DNA of 64,000 bases from Ruegeria aquimaris (GCF_025751555.1 NZ_JAOWLB010000006.1:124001-188000); one strand, 5' to 3'; positions 44,844 through 54,660 are shown, counted from the first letter of the stretch. Numbers and translations: made by a program. Notes: generated from the sequence alone by a model not told the origin.

Positions 44844-45328
44844 GCGTGCACCAGATGATGATGGTCATAGACCGCCGGGTCCTTCGGCGTGCCTGCAAGA
44901 TCGGTGGCGTGCTGGGCGTAGACCGGGAAACCGGCCTGCACCAGCGTCCCCTTCTGGGCGCATTCGGTGAAGATGTACTTGGCGTTCTCCGGCGTGCGGT
45001 CGAACCAGTCGGGATCGTCGAGCGTACCGGTCATGACAGCCGTGAAACCGGGGAACCGCTCCAGCTCCAGATAGGTGGTAGTGGAGCAGGTCGGGCAGGA
45101 TTTCAGGTGGATCTCCTTGCCGCTGCCTTCGGAGACGTGGGTGTAGGTCCGCGGGGCGCCCGATACCAGCCGGAAGGCGCTGCCGGAAAACCCGGCAAGC
45201 GCATTCATCGGTGTCCCGGTCATCTTCTGGCAAAAGCGACAGGTGCACCATGTCAAACGCAGGGGCGGTTCGCTCACTTCGTAGCGAAGCGCGCCGCACA
45301 GGCATCCACCGGCGTGGGTCTTGTCCAT
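44840..45328 (-). CDS. GFA/CENP-V-family zinc protein
   Basis: A 162-residue protein of the glutathione-dependent formaldehyde-activating-enzyme-like family. The zinc ligands are GGCLCGALRYE near residue 8, WCTCRFCQKMTG near 28 (Cys-x-Cys and Cys-x2-Cys) and KSCPTCSTTTYLE near 77. The family's true activity is mostly unknown. The ATG used has GGGAGGAGG in front; the TTG two codons earlier is not used. It is the first gene of the coupled trio with the cupin and the DUF6497-like protein. Confidence 0.88.
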   Translation of the reverse strand: MDKTHAGGCLCGALRYEVSEPPLRLTWCTCRFCQKMTGTPMNALAGFSGSAFRLVSGAPRTYTHVSEGSGKEIHLKSCPTCSTTTYLELERFPGFTAVMTGTLDDPDWFDRTPENAKYIFTECAQKGTLVQAGFPVYAQHATDLAGTPKDPAVYDHHHLVHA

Positions 45329-45380
45329 GTTCAACCTCCTCCCAGAGTGAAAGCACGTCAGGCGTCTTCGGCAGGTTCCG

Positions 45381-45496
45381 TAGGGTGGGCAGTTTGCCCA
45401 CCAGTGACGTTTCGCAGGCCATTCAGGCGCTGGTTCCGTAGGGTGGGCAATTTGCCCACCTTTCCGGTTGGGGTGGGCAAACTGCCCACCCTACGG
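45381..45496. repeat. Cluster of three GTGGGC/GCCCAC palindromes
   Basis: Three copies of TAGGGTGGGCA-(2-3)-TTGCCCACC-type dyads: 45381-45402, 45439-45460 and 45471-45496, the last inverted with CCCTACGG on its right. Two copies share TTCCGTAGGGTGGGC exactly. Dispersed repeats of this kind occur in many proteobacteria. They end 3 bases from the pccB stop and may form the pccB transcript end. Confidence 0.85.
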
Positions 45497-45498
45497 GG

Positions 45499-47031
45499 TC
45501 AGAGCGGGATGTTGTCGTGCTTCTTCCACGGATTTTTCAGCGACTTGTTCCGCAGCGAGGCAAAGGCGCGGCTGACGCGTTTGCGGGTGCTGCGCGGCAG
45601 GATCACCTCGTCGATGAAGCCCTTTTCGGCGGCCACAAACGGGTTGGCGAAGCGGTTCTCATAGTCCTTGGTATGGGCCGCGATCTTTTCGGCATCGCCC
45701 AGGTCTGCGCGGTGGATGATCTCGGTCGCGCCCTTGGCGCCCATCACCGCGATCTCGGCGGTAGGCCAGGCATAGTTGAAATCGCCGCGCAGATGCTTGG
45801 AAGCCATCACGTCATAGGCGCCGCCATAGGCCTTGCGGGTGATCACGGTGACCTTTGGCACGGTGGCCTCGCCATAGGCGAACAGCAGCTTGGCGCCATG
45901 CTTGATGACGCCGCCGTATTCCTGGCTGGTGCCCGGCAGGAAACCCGGCACGTCAACCAGGGTCAGGATCGGGATTTCGAAACAGTCGCAGAAGCGGACA
46001 AAGCGCGCGGCCTTGCGGCTGCTGTCGATGTCGAGACAGCCGGCCAGCACCATCGGCTGATTTGCCACGACACCCACGGTCTGGCCCTCCAGCCGGATGA
46101 ACCCGGTGATGATGTTCTTGGCGAAGTTTTCCTGGATCTCGTAGAAATCGCCCTCGTCCGCGATCTTGAGGATCAGTTCCTTCATGTCATAGGGCGAGTT
46201 GGCGTTTTCCGGCACCAGCGTGTCGAGGCTGGCCTCGATCCGGCCCGGCTCGTCGAAGAAGGGGCGCACGGGCGGCTTTTCGCGGTTGTTGAGCGGCAGG
46301 AAATCGACCAGGCGGCGGACCTCGGCCAGCGCCTCGACATCGTTTTCAAAAGCACCGTCGGCGACCGAGGATTTGCGGGTGTGGGTCGAGGCGCCGCCCA
46401 GTTCCTCGGCGGTCACCACCTCGTTGGTGACGGTCTTGACCACGTCGGGGCCGGTCACGAACATATAGGACGTGTCCTTGACCATGAAGATGAAGTCGGT
46501 CATCGCCGGGGAATAGACCGCGCCACCGGCGCAGGGGCCCATGATCACGCTGATCTGCGGCACCACACCGCTTGCCATGATGTTGCGCTGGAACACCTCG
46601 GCATAGCCCGCGAGGGAGGCCACGCCTTCCTGGATTCGCGCGCCGCCCGAGTCGTTCAACCCGATGACCGGCGCGCCGTTTTGCACCGCCATATCCATGA
46701 TCTTGCAGATCTTCTGTGCGTGGGTTTCGCTGAGCGAGCCGCCAAACACGGTGAAATCCTGGGAAAAGACATAGACCATCCGGCCATTGATCGTGCCCCA
46801 GCCGGTGACCACGCCATCGCCCGCAGGCTTTTGTTTTTCCATGCCGAAATCGGTGCAGCGGTGACTGACGAACATGTCGAATTCTTCGAAGCTGTCGTCA
46901 TCGAGCAGCAGTTCGATCCGTTCGCGCGCCGTCAGTTTGCCACGGGCGTGCTGGGCTTCGATCCGCTTTTGCCCGCCCCCCAGCCGCGCGGCGTCGCGGC
47001 GGGTTTCCAGCTCGGAAAGGATGTCTTTCAT
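45499..47031 (-). CDS. pccB: Propionyl-CoA carboxylase, carboxyltransferase (beta) subunit
   Basis: A 510-residue carboxyltransferase. The N-terminal half has [29 protein letters not shown] and [30 protein letters not shown]. It also has the oxyanion/CoA loops [27 protein letters not shown] and [18 protein letters not shown]. The C-terminal half has [61 protein letters not shown], the acyl-CoA side. It works with PccA on propionyl-CoA. TTTGCAAA-type PccR sites lie about 75-115 bases upstream. In-frame codons before the ATG are not used. Confidence 0.96.
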   Translation of the reverse strand: MKDILSELETRRDAARLGGGQKRIEAQHARGKLTARERIELLLDDDSFEEFDMFVSHRCTDFGMEKQKPAGDGVVTGWGTINGRMVYVFSQDFTVFGGSLSETHAQKICKIMDMAVQNGAPVIGLNDSGGARIQEGVASLAGYAEVFQRNIMASGVVPQISVIMGPCAGGAVYSPAMTDFIFMVKDTSYMFVTGPDVVKTVTNEVVTAEELGGASTHTRKSSVADGAFENDVEALAEVRRLVDFLPLNNREKPPVRPFFDEPGRIEASLDTLVPENANSPYDMKELILKIADEGDFYEIQENFAKNIITGFIRLEGQTVGVVANQPMVLAGCLDIDSSRKAARFVRFCDCFEIPILTLVDVPGFLPGTSQEYGGVIKHGAKLLFAYGEATVPKVTVITRKAYGGAYDVMASKHLRGDFNYAWPTAEIAVMGAKGATEIIHRADLGDAEKIAAHTKDYENRFANPFVAAEKGFIDEVILPRSTRKRVSRAFASLRNKSLKNPWKKHDNIPL

Positions 47032-47104
47032 GGCGATTGTCCCTTGTGAAATTTGGAGGGACAATAGAGTGTCCGGACGTCGCCCCAAAGCACTATTCGG
47101 CAAA

Positions 47105-47145
47105 TTTGCAAATTGTTGGCAAGCAGCGTTTTGCTAAATGCAAAA
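47105..47145 (-). promoter_or_regulatory. PccR-type operator upstream of pccB
   Basis: A perfect TTTGCAAA octamer (47105-47112) and, 25 bases on, the dyad TTTTGC-TAA-ATGCAAAA containing a one-mismatch octamer TTTGCTAA. PccR of Rhodobacter sphaeroides is known to bind paired TTTGCAAA octamers at pccB; here the spacing is different, so binding is inference. The region also faces the divergent MFS transporter gene. Confidence 0.65.
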
Positions 47146-47214
47146 TTGTTAATTAACACTTTAACTCTATCGGCTGACATGGACTCCACCAGAGGGCAGC
47201 CATAGATGTAAACC

Positions 47215-48420
47215 ATGCGGTTCACTTCACCCACATCGCAGCGGACTCCGCCCAAGCTGGTCACGCTGATCCTGCTGTCGGGCCTGTCGGCGCTGGGGAT
47301 GAACATCTTTCTGCCCAGCCTGCCGAACATGACCGCGTATTTCGACACCGATTATCGGCTGATGCAGCTCTCAGTGGCGCTGTACCTCGCTGTGAACGCG
47401 GCGATGCAGATCGTGATCGGCCCGATGGCGGACAAGGCCGGGCGGCGGCCGGTGATCCTGTGGGGGCTGGGCCTGTTCATGGCGGCGACGCTGGGCTGCA
47501 TCGTGGCGCCGACGGCGGAGGTTTTCCTGTTCTTTCGCATGTGCCAGGCGGTGATCGCGGTCGGCATCGTGCTGAGCCGCGCCGCGGTGCGCGACATGTA
47601 CGATCAGGATCAGGCGGCGTCGATGCTGGGCTGGGTGACGATGGGGATGGCGGTGGTGCCGATGATCGGCCCCGCCGTGGGCGGCCAGCTGGACCAGAAC
47701 TTTGGCTGGCAGGCGAATTTCTGGCTGCTTCTTGCGCTGGGTGGCCTGGCGCTGGCGCTAACCTATTTCGACTTTGGCGAAACCGCGCTGAAAAGCGGCA
47801 AGACACTGGCACAGCAGTTCCGGGAGTATCCCGCCCTGCTGACCTCGCCCCGGTTCTGGGGCTATTCGATGGCCTGTGGCTTTTCCTCGGGGGCGTTCTT
47901 TGCCTATCTGGGCGGTGCGCCCTTTGTCAGCACCGAGGTGTTCGGGATGGAGCCGGGGCGCATGGGCCTGTTCTTTGGCGCGCCCGCGATCGGGTATTTT
48001 GCCGGGAACTTCCTGAGCGGCGCGTTCTCGACCCGGGTCGGGGTCAACCGGATGATCCTGTGGGGCAGCCTGATGAACACGCTGGGGGTGTTCCTGTCGC
48101 TGGCGATCATGATCGCGGGCATCGGCAACGAATACACGTTCTTTGGCTTCATGACCCTGGTGGGCGTTGGCAATGGCATGTCGATTCCCAATGCCACCGC
48201 CGGGGCCCTGTCGGTGCGCCCGCATCTGGCGGGCAGCGCCTCGGGGCTGAACGGGTCGATCATGCTGGGTCTGGGCGCGGCGCTGAGTGCGCTGGCGGGC
48301 GCCTTGCTGACGCCTGAAACCGGGGCGATGCCGCTTTTGTGGCTGATGTTTGCAACAGCCCTGCTAGGGGTGGCTGCCATTGTCGCGGTGATCTGGCGGG
48401 CGCGTCGGCTGGGCCTGTGA
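47215..48420 (+). CDS. Bcr/CflA-type multidrug efflux MFS transporter
   Basis: A 401-residue MFS protein with 12 hydrophobic segments. The Bcr/CflA pattern shows in SGLSALGMNIFLPSLPNMTAYF near residue 22 and the loop-2/3 motif IVIGPMADKAGRRPVILWG near residue 66. RMCQAVIAVGIVLSRAAVRDMYD follows near 105, and GMAVVPMIGPAVGGQLDQNFGWQANF near 142 is antiporter motif C. It probably exports drugs or small metabolites by proton antiport. Its 3' end overlaps the opposing LysR gene by 57 bases. Confidence 0.92.
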   Translation: MRFTSPTSQRTPPKLVTLILLSGLSALGMNIFLPSLPNMTAYFDTDYRLMQLSVALYLAVNAAMQIVIGPMADKAGRRPVILWGLGLFMAATLGCIVAPTAEVFLFFRMCQAVIAVGIVLSRAAVRDMYDQDQAASMLGWVTMGMAVVPMIGPAVGGQLDQNFGWQANFWLLLALGGLALALTYFDFGETALKSGKTLAQQFREYPALLTSPRFWGYSMACGFSSGAFFAYLGGAPFVSTEVFGMEPGRMGLFFGAPAIGYFAGNFLSGAFSTRVGVNRMILWGSLMNTLGVFLSLAIMIAGIGNEYTFFGFMTLVGVGNGMSIPNATAGALSVRPHLAGSASGLNGSIMLGLGAALSALAGALLTPETGAMPLLWLMFATALLGVAAIVAVIWRARRLGL

Positions 48421-49266
48421 AGGCAGCGAGGCAAGGGTGCGCTCGACCCACTGCACGACCAGACGGATCCGCTCAAGCTCTCGCAGTTCGCGACGCACCA
48501 TCAGCCAAAACTCACGCCTGGGCAGCGCACCATGTGTGAATGGCAGTTCGACCAGACGTGGCTCGGCATCGCCGACGATCCGGGGCAGCAGCGTCTTGCC
48601 ATGGCCGCAGCAGACAAGCCGGAACAGGGTCTCGGCATCGTTGACCGAGATATGGGCCGCACCCTCGGCCCCTGCCGCGCGCGTGATCGCTGCCGCCTGA
48701 GGCAGGTAATGCATGCGTGGCTCATAGCCGATCCAGGGCAGATCCTGCACGGCACCGCGCGCGCCATAGGCGGCATAGTCAAGATCGCCCAGCTTGCGCG
48801 CCAGCACGCCCTGCCCGCCCTCTGTCGGGCGCGCGAGGCGCAGAGCAATATCGGCCTCGCCGCGCAATAGACTCAGATCCCGCGCCTCGGCAATCAGCTC
48901 CAGCCGCAATGTCGGAGCCGCCGCGCGCAGGCCGGAAAGCGCAGGCACAAGGATATGGTTGATCACCATGGGCACCGCGGTCAGACGCACGGTTCCAAGG
49001 GCACCGCCGGTGTCGGCCCCGGCCAGAGCCGCAACCGCCTGCATCTCGTCCCGCATGACCTCGGCAGGACGGTAGAGCCGACGTCCGAAATCGGTAAGTG
49101 TCAGGCCCTGCCCGCTCACCTCGACCACCTGTCGCCCCAGCGCCGCTTCCATCGCCCGCAGGCGCCGCGACACGGTGGTCTTGTCGACATCAAGGGAACG
49201 GGCCGCCGCCTTGAGGCTGCCGGTCTGCGCAACTGCCAGCAGGAACCGCATGTCATCCCAGTTCAT
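48364..49266 (-). CDS. LysR-family transcriptional regulator
   Basis: A 300-residue LysR protein. The HTH MNWDDMRFLLAVAQTGSLKAAARSLDVDKTTVSRRLRAMEAALGRQVVE starts at residue 1, and the effector domain begins near 90 (GTVRLTAVPMVINHILVPALSGLRAAAPTLRLELIAE). It is divergent from the YciI-like gene, with 97 bases between starts, so that gene is its most likely target. The C-terminal 57 bases overlap the convergent MFS gene. Confidence 0.92.
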   Translation of the reverse strand: MNWDDMRFLLAVAQTGSLKAAARSLDVDKTTVSRRLRAMEAALGRQVVEVSGQGLTLTDFGRRLYRPAEVMRDEMQAVAALAGADTGGALGTVRLTAVPMVINHILVPALSGLRAAAPTLRLELIAEARDLSLLRGEADIALRLARPTEGGQGVLARKLGDLDYAAYGARGAVQDLPWIGYEPRMHYLPQAAAITRAAGAEGAAHISVNDAETLFRLVCCGHGKTLLPRIVGDAEPRLVELPFTHGALPRREFWLMVRRELRELERIRLVVQWVERTLASLPSQAQPTRPPDHRDNGSHP

Positions 49267-49363
49267 GGCTGCAACTTTGCATTTTCTGAGTGCATATTTC
49301 CACCCTACGCTGTGGATGTGCAGCATGCGAGCTTTGTCCCGACCCATAGCGAAAGGACAGATC

Positions 49364-49651
49364 ATGCTCTACCGTGTCACGTTTCAGGATAATCCCGGCC
49401 AGGAACATCTGCGCCAGAGGCATATGGCGGAACACCTTGCCTTTCTGGCAAGGCATGGCGCGGCCATTCAGGGCGCCGGGCCGCTGTTTGACGGGACCCA
49501 GGGGCGCGGCGGCATGTGGCTGGTCGAGGCCGCGACCCGCGCCGAGGTCCTGACCCTTGTCGAGGAGGATCCGTTCTGGCCCACGGGCCTGCGACAGAGC
49601 GTCGACGTGCTGGAATGGCGGCAGGTCTTTCGCGATGGCCGACCGGTCTGA
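49364..49651 (+). CDS. YciI-like protein
   Basis: A 95-residue protein of the YCII-related family (ferredoxin-like fold). It has LYRVTFQDNPGQEHLRQRHMAEHLAFLARHGAAIQGAGPLFD with the conserved His and the following Gly-Pro loop, then MWLVEAATRAEVLTLVEEDPFWPTGLRQSVDVLEWR with the Asp-Pro-Phe. Members act as small hydrolases or isomerases on unstable metabolites. It is divergent from a LysR gene, which probably controls it. The ATG has AAAGGACAG before it. Confidence 0.9.
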   Translation: MLYRVTFQDNPGQEHLRQRHMAEHLAFLARHGAAIQGAGPLFDGTQGRGGMWLVEAATRAEVLTLVEEDPFWPTGLRQSVDVLEWRQVFRDGRPV

Positions 49652-49666
49652 GCTTGCGGGGCGCGC

Positions 49667-49704
49667 TTTGCAAACGTAACCTCTGCACAAGGTTAATTTG
49701 CAAA
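49667..49704 (+). promoter_or_regulatory. Paired TTTGCAAA octamers upstream of pccR
   Basis: Two perfect TTTGCAAA octamers (49667-49674 and 49697-49704) with 22 bases between them, so their centres are 30 bases or about three helical turns apart. The second lies 13 bases from the pccR start codon. The site fits autoregulation by PccR. Confidence 0.7.
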
Positions 49705-49717
49705 GAAGCGGCATCCG

Positions 49718-51115
49718 ATGGCCACCCAGAAACTCTATGCCGGCGCCAAGCTGCGCGAGATCCGCAACCGCCTGTCGCTGACGCAAAAGGATTTCGCCGC
49801 CAAGCTGGGCGTGTCGCTGCCCTATCTGAACCAGATGGAGAACAACAACCGCCCGGTCTCGACCTCGGTGGTGCTGGCGCTGGCGCAGGAATTCGGGCTG
49901 GACGTGACCGAACTGAGCACCGGCGACAGCGAGCGGCTGGTCAGCGACATGCGCGAGGCGCTGGCGGACCCGATCTTTGCCGACGCGATGCCCCCTCTGG
50001 CCGATCTGCGCCTGACCGCGTCAAACGCACCGGCGCTGGCGCGCGCCTTTATCGAGCTGCACCGCACCTATCGCCAGACCCACGAACGGCTCGCCTCGCT
50101 GGACGAGGCGCTGGGGCGCGAGGATGCCCGCATCCAGGCCAGCCCCTGGGAGGAAGTGCGCGACTTCTTCCACTATTGCGACAACTATATCGACGCGGTC
50201 GATCACGCGGCAGAGCGGTTCGCGGCCCGGGCCCAGGCCGACGGGGTGCGTGGCGCGGCGCTGGCCGCACTGGCCGATCGCGGCATCACGGTCGAGCTGG
50301 CCGATATCGAGGCGCTGCGCCAATATGACCCCGCAACACGCCTGCTGCGGCTATCGACCCGCAGCGCGCCGCCGACCCAGGTGTTTCAACTGCTGTTGCA
50401 GGTGGCGCTGCTCAGCCAGAACTCGCTGCTGGAGGCAACGCTCGATTTCGCCCGTTTCCACAGCGAAGAGGCGCGCGCCATCGCCAAGATCGGGCTGGCC
50501 AATTACTTCGCCGGTGCGGCGCAGATGCCCTATGGCATCTTCCTGGAGGCCGCCCAACAGACCCGCCACGATCTGGAGCGGCTCAGCACCCGCTTCGGGG
50601 CCTCGATCGAGCAGGTGGCACACCGTCTCTCGACCCTGCAACGACCGGGCGCCAAGGGCATTCCGTTTTTCTTCGTCCGGGTCGATCAGGCAGGCACCAT
50701 CACCAAGCGCCACTCGGCCACGCGGCTGCAATTCGCCCGCTTCGGCGGCGCCTGCCCGCTCTGGAACGTGCATCGCGCCTTTGAAACACCGGGGCATTTC
50801 CTGCGGCAACTGGCGGAAACGCCTGATGGAGTCCGCTATATATCGCTGGCGCGCGACGTCTCGAAAACGGGGGGGTCCTTCGGCGCGCCGGTGCGGCGCT
50901 ACGCGATCGGGCTGGGCTGCGAGGTGCGCCATGCCGACCAACTGGTCTATGCCGATAATCTCGATGTCAGCAATGCCAGCGCCTACGAGCCGATCGGCAT
51001 TTCCTGCCGCATCTGCGAGCGCAAGACCTGCCACCAACGCTCGGTGCCGCCGCTGGAGCGGCGCCTGAGCATCGACAGTGACCATCGCGGCACCCTTCCT
51101 TACGAGGTCAACTGA
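49718..51115 (+). CDS. pccR: PccR-like short-chain fatty acyl-CoA regulator (ScfR family)
   Basis: A 465-residue regulator. The N-terminal XRE-type HTH KLREIRNRLSLTQKDFAAKLGVSLPYLNQMENNNRPVS spans about residues 8-45. A helical middle domain follows. A C-terminal ScfR domain has VYLLF-like ARFHSEEARAIAKIGLANYFAGAAQMPYGIF, FFFVRVDQAGTITKRHSATRLQFARFGGACPLWNVHRAFETPG (about 320-365) and a Cys cluster GISCRICERKTCHQRSVPP near the end. In R. sphaeroides PccR senses short acyl-CoA and activates pcc/mcm genes. Close linkage to pccB and matching octamers support this call. Confidence 0.88.
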   Translation: MATQKLYAGAKLREIRNRLSLTQKDFAAKLGVSLPYLNQMENNNRPVSTSVVLALAQEFGLDVTELSTGDSERLVSDMREALADPIFADAMPPLADLRLTASNAPALARAFIELHRTYRQTHERLASLDEALGREDARIQASPWEEVRDFFHYCDNYIDAVDHAAERFAARAQADGVRGAALAALADRGITVELADIEALRQYDPATRLLRLSTRSAPPTQVFQLLLQVALLSQNSLLEATLDFARFHSEEARAIAKIGLANYFAGAAQMPYGIFLEAAQQTRHDLERLSTRFGASIEQVAHRLSTLQRPGAKGIPFFFVRVDQAGTITKRHSATRLQFARFGGACPLWNVHRAFETPGHFLRQLAETPDGVRYISLARDVSKTGGSFGAPVRRYAIGLGCEVRHADQLVYADNLDVSNASAYEPIGISCRICERKTCHQRSVPPLERRLSIDSDHRGTLPYEVN

Positions 51116-51187
51116 TCTTCATTTCGCTGAAAATACTCCGGGGGAGTCGCTGCCAGGCGACGGGGGCAGCGCCCCCGCCCCTTTTGC

Positions 51188-51427
51188 TCAGGCCTTGGAC
51201 AGGATGCCCCAGATCTCATCCTTCAGCGCCGCGCGCTTTTTGCGCAACTCGACCTCGGCCAGTTCCTCCATCGGTTCCACGTTGGTCTCGGCCCGGTGTA
51301 CAGCCCGGTTGATCTCGTGATACTCGTCTGCCAGTTTGGAAAAATGCGCATCCGTCTGCTTGAGCTGGCTCATCAGATCGACCTTTTCGGGAAATTCCTC
51401 GGCCAGTTCATGCGGGGTATGGGACAT
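51188..51427 (-). CDS. YdcH-family (DUF465) small protein
   Basis: A 79-residue all-helical protein with the DUF465 core: LAEEFPEKVDLMSQLKQTDAHFSKLADEYHEINRAVHRAETNVEPMEELAEVELRKKRAALKDEIWGIL. It forms a helical hairpin with heptads typical of a coiled coil. These small proteins are widespread in proteobacteria and their role is unknown. It stands alone between pccR and betA with an AAAGGAG ribosome site. Confidence 0.92.
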   Translation of the reverse strand: MSHTPHELAEEFPEKVDLMSQLKQTDAHFSKLADEYHEINRAVHRAETNVEPMEELAEVELRKKRAALKDEIWGILSKA

Positions 51428-51548
51428 CCGTTCGCTCCTTTTTCAATGTCAGCCCAGAAGCTAGACGCCCGCCACAAGGCCGACATTGACAGGGATCAAA
51501 TCGGGTGCGGCAGGCGAGATTTTTCGACGAAAAATCTCTGCCCCTGCC

Positions 51549-53207
51549 TCACCGTTGCGAGGCCTCCCAACGTGGATTGATCCAGGGGATGTCATTGGCG
51601 CGCGGCAGCGGGTCACGGCCCAGAATATGGTCCGACATCTTCTCGCCCACCATGATCGAAGGCGCATTGAGATTGCCATTGGTGATCTGCGGAAAGATCG
51701 AGCTGTCGGCCACGCGCAGCCCCTCGACCCCAATCACCCGGCCCTGCCCGTCGACCACGGCGTTCGGATCATCCGCCCGACCCATGCGGCAGGTGCCGCA
51801 AGGGTGATAGGCGCTTTCGGCATGCTCGGCGATGAACGCGTTGAGTTCGTCGTCGCTCTGCACCGCAGCACCCGGCTGGATCTCCTTGCCGGCATAGGGT
51901 TTGAACGCGTCCTGCCCGAAGATCTCGCGCGTCAGCCGGATACAGGTGCGGAAATCGGCCCAGTCCTTTTCGTGGCTCATGTAGTTGAAGCGGATCACCG
52001 GTGCGTCCTCGGGCCGGTCCGAGCGCAGGGTGACCGCCCCGCGCGAGGGCGAGCGCATCGGCCCCACATGGGCCTGGAAGCCATGGCCCTCGGCCGCGGC
52101 CTGACCGTCATAGCGCACGGCGATGGGCAGGAAGTGATACTGGATATCCGGATAGGGCACGCCGGGTTGCGAACGGATGAAGGCCGCGCTTTCGAACTGG
52201 TTCGAGGCACCCAGCCCGGTCTTGGTGAACAGCCATTGCGCGCCGATCGCCGCCTTGCCCAACAGGTTCCAGTATTTGTAGAGCGTCACCGGCTGGATCG
52301 CGGCCTGCTGGATGTAAAGCTCCAGATGGTCCTGCAAGTTGGCCCCCACGCCGGGGCGGTCGGCCACGACCGCGATACCATGTTCGGCGAGGTGCGCCGC
52401 AGGGCCGATGCCCGACAGCATCAGCAGTTTGGGCGAGTTGATCGAGGAGGCCGCGATGATCACTTCGCGGCGGGCGCGGATCACCTCGGCCTTGCCGCCC
52501 CGGATGATCTCGACCCCGGTGGCGCGGCCCGCGTCCATCACCACGCGGGCGGCTAGGCCGCGCACCACGTCGCAGTTCTCGCGCTTGAGCGCCGGTTTCA
52601 GATAGGCATTGGCCGCAGACCAGCGCCGCCCCTTCCAGACGGTCTGCTCCATCGGGCCAAAGCCCTCCTGTTTCTCGCCGTTATAGTCGCCGGTGACCTC
52701 GTAACCGGCCTGACGCCCGGCCTCGACAAAGGCCTTGAACAGCGGGTTCGAGCGCGGCCCGCGGGTGACATGCAGCGGCCCGTCGGTACCGCGCCAGGCG
52801 GCATCGCCACCATGACCGCCATCGTGCCAGGTCTCCATCCGTTTGAAATAGGGCAGCACATCGGCATAGGCCCAGCCATCGGCGCCCATCTCGGACCAGG
52901 TGTCGAAATCCATCGCATGACCGCGCACATAGACCATGCCGTTGATCGAGGAGGACCCGCCGATCACCTTGCCGCGCGGGCAGACCAGGCGGCGGTTGTT
53001 CAGATGCGGCTCGGGCTCGGACAGGTAACCCCAGTCATAGCGCGACATGTTCATCGGATAGCTGAGCGCGGCGGGCATCTGGATGAACGGCCCGGCATCG
53101 GTGCCGCCATGTTCGATCACCAGAACCGAGGCCCCCGCCCCGCTGAGCCTGTAGGCCATGGCGCAGCCCGCGCTGCCGGCCCCCACGATGACAAAATCCG
53201 CTTCCAT
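51549..53207 (-). CDS. betA: Choline dehydrogenase (GMC oxidoreductase)
   Basis: A 552-residue FAD enzyme. The FAD-binding loop is [31 protein letters not shown] at the N-terminus. GMC signature 1 is [20 protein letters not shown] near residue 76 and signature 2 is [17 protein letters not shown] near 250. The C-terminus has [60 protein letters not shown], with the catalytic His and the final His/Asn region. It oxidises choline to betaine aldehyde at the membrane. It follows betT by 82 bases, probably one operon. betB is not in the window. Confidence 0.94.
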   Translation of the reverse strand: MEADFVIVGAGSAGCAMAYRLSGAGASVLVIEHGGTDAGPFIQMPAALSYPMNMSRYDWGYLSEPEPHLNNRRLVCPRGKVIGGSSSINGMVYVRGHAMDFDTWSEMGADGWAYADVLPYFKRMETWHDGGHGGDAAWRGTDGPLHVTRGPRSNPLFKAFVEAGRQAGYEVTGDYNGEKQEGFGPMEQTVWKGRRWSAANAYLKPALKRENCDVVRGLAARVVMDAGRATGVEIIRGGKAEVIRARREVIIAASSINSPKLLMLSGIGPAAHLAEHGIAVVADRPGVGANLQDHLELYIQQAAIQPVTLYKYWNLLGKAAIGAQWLFTKTGLGASNQFESAAFIRSQPGVPYPDIQYHFLPIAVRYDGQAAAEGHGFQAHVGPMRSPSRGAVTLRSDRPEDAPVIRFNYMSHEKDWADFRTCIRLTREIFGQDAFKPYAGKEIQPGAAVQSDDELNAFIAEHAESAYHPCGTCRMGRADDPNAVVDGQGRVIGVEGLRVADSSIFPQITNGNLNAPSIMVGEKMSDHILGRDPLPRANDIPWINPRWEASQR

Positions 53208-53289
53208 CCGTCTGTCTTTCCTTGCTGTCGGCGTCGCCTTGCACACGCCAAAGGGGGAACCCGGCCAACAGGGGCCGGGTCCGTTTGTG

Positions 53290-54492
53290 TCAGTGCACGC
53301 TCTCGACCTTGTGGAAGTCGAGCGCGCGATCTTCGGGGGATGTCCTGATTGCCATCACCGTGCTGCGGTGACGCAGCGCGATGTAGAGGACGCAGGCCAG
53401 GTACAGGCCGATCACGACCGAGCCGACCCACTGGATCTGGAGCCACTGGCTCTGGAACAGCAGAGTCAGTGCAAACAGCACGCCGACATTGCCCGCGATG
53501 TACAGCGGACGGCCCAGACGCTCGACCGTGATCGACAGGTTGTCGGTGTAAAGCCGGATCAGCGAGTCGAGCGAGTTGATGACAAAGGTGATGCCCACCG
53601 CGATCATCGCCACATTGGTCAGCCCGGCGGTGCTGATCCCGTTCTCGTGATAGAAGTAGAGGACCGAGAACCAGATCGCCAAGGGGATCGAGGGGAAGAC
53701 CAGGAGCGCGATCAGCAATTGCCAGGTCTTCAGCCCGCCGACAAAGCGCGAGGTGAACTGGCCGATCATGATCGACCAGGCAAACCACCAGAACAGGTAG
53801 AAAGCGTGGTAATCGGTCAGCGGCAGCACAAATTCATGCAGGTTGCCGAAATAGGCGCCAAGCAGGCCAAGGTTCTGGCCGACACCGTCCAGGCCCATGC
53901 CCGCGCTGGCCCACATTCCCAGGATCAGCGCGATGAACAGAAAGGTCGAACCGACCGACAGAACGCGCACGTATTTCAGGTCGGTCGAGGAATAGGCCGC
54001 CGCCAGGATGGTCAGGAACACGATGAGATAGAAGGCGGGCACCACCGTCTCGCCATCGCCGATCTCGGGAACGTAGCCGGGCAGATAGATCAGGAACAGG
54101 CTGGCGGTAAAGGCGCAGGTGCCGATGATGACGATGTTGTTGATCAGCTTCACCAGCGGGATCTCGAAAAAGCCGACGCGCGGCTCGATCACGCAGAAAT
54201 AGAAGGCGGTCAGGAAGTAGAAGGCCCAGATCAGAAAGCCCCAGAACCCGAACTCGATGGCCAGCGGGTTGGCAAAGGCATAGGCGGGCTCGTCTGCATA
54301 GCCGCCGAACTCGGCCAGCGGGAACATGATCAGCCCGACATCCAGGCCGGATGTGAACAGGATCGCGATGAAGGTGAACAGATGCACCGGCGTCGGGCCG
54401 ATACAGGTCACGTCACGCCATTTGACGGTGCAGAAGGCCACCAGACCAAAGGTCAGGATCAGGCCGAAGCTCAGAATTCCGTTCAGTATCAT
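53290..54492 (-). CDS. betT: BCCT-type transporter, short form (choline transporter BetT-like)
   Basis: A 400-residue membrane protein with about ten hydrophobic helices. The middle segment [54 protein letters not shown] (about 225-278) corresponds to the BCCT core helix with its Trp-rich substrate box (YLFWWFAWS). Typical BCCT proteins have 12 helices and 500 or more residues; this one starts about 100 residues later, and no N-terminal part lies upstream in any frame. Linkage to betA and a BetI-like regulator points to choline. Transport is presumably sodium- or proton-driven. Confidence 0.85.
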   Translation of the reverse strand: MILNGILSFGLILTFGLVAFCTVKWRDVTCIGPTPVHLFTFIAILFTSGLDVGLIMFPLAEFGGYADEPAYAFANPLAIEFGFWGFLIWAFYFLTAFYFCVIEPRVGFFEIPLVKLINNIVIIGTCAFTASLFLIYLPGYVPEIGDGETVVPAFYLIVFLTILAAAYSSTDLKYVRVLSVGSTFLFIALILGMWASAGMGLDGVGQNLGLLGAYFGNLHEFVLPLTDYHAFYLFWWFAWSIMIGQFTSRFVGGLKTWQLLIALLVFPSIPLAIWFSVLYFYHENGISTAGLTNVAMIAVGITFVINSLDSLIRLYTDNLSITVERLGRPLYIAGNVGVLFALTLLFQSQWLQIQWVGSVVIGLYLACVLYIALRHRSTVMAIRTSPEDRALDFHKVESVH

Positions 54493-54588
54493 TGCCCCTC
54501 CCTGGGAGTTGTTTCCGGCCTCCCTCCTCCGGGGTTGGCCGAATGAACATGGCAGATACCACTATTACCCGTTTAACAAAACAAAATC

Positions 54589-54604
54589 TTGTATGATCAT
54601 TCAA
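54589..54604. promoter_or_regulatory. Operator-like palindrome between betT and the TetR gene
   Basis: TTGTATGATCATTCAA, a 16-base inverted repeat broken only at one base per arm (TTGnATGA-TCATnCAA). It lies 97 bases before betT and 57 before the TetR-family gene, in an AT-rich stretch. The form differs from the ATTGA-N8-TCAAT dyads near betI and the ABC transporter, so the second regulator probably has its own operator. Confidence 0.6.
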
Positions 54605-54660
54605 TTTTTTGCGTAACCCTTTAATCTTGCCTGCCCTCTCAGTTTGGCCAATATGGCCGC

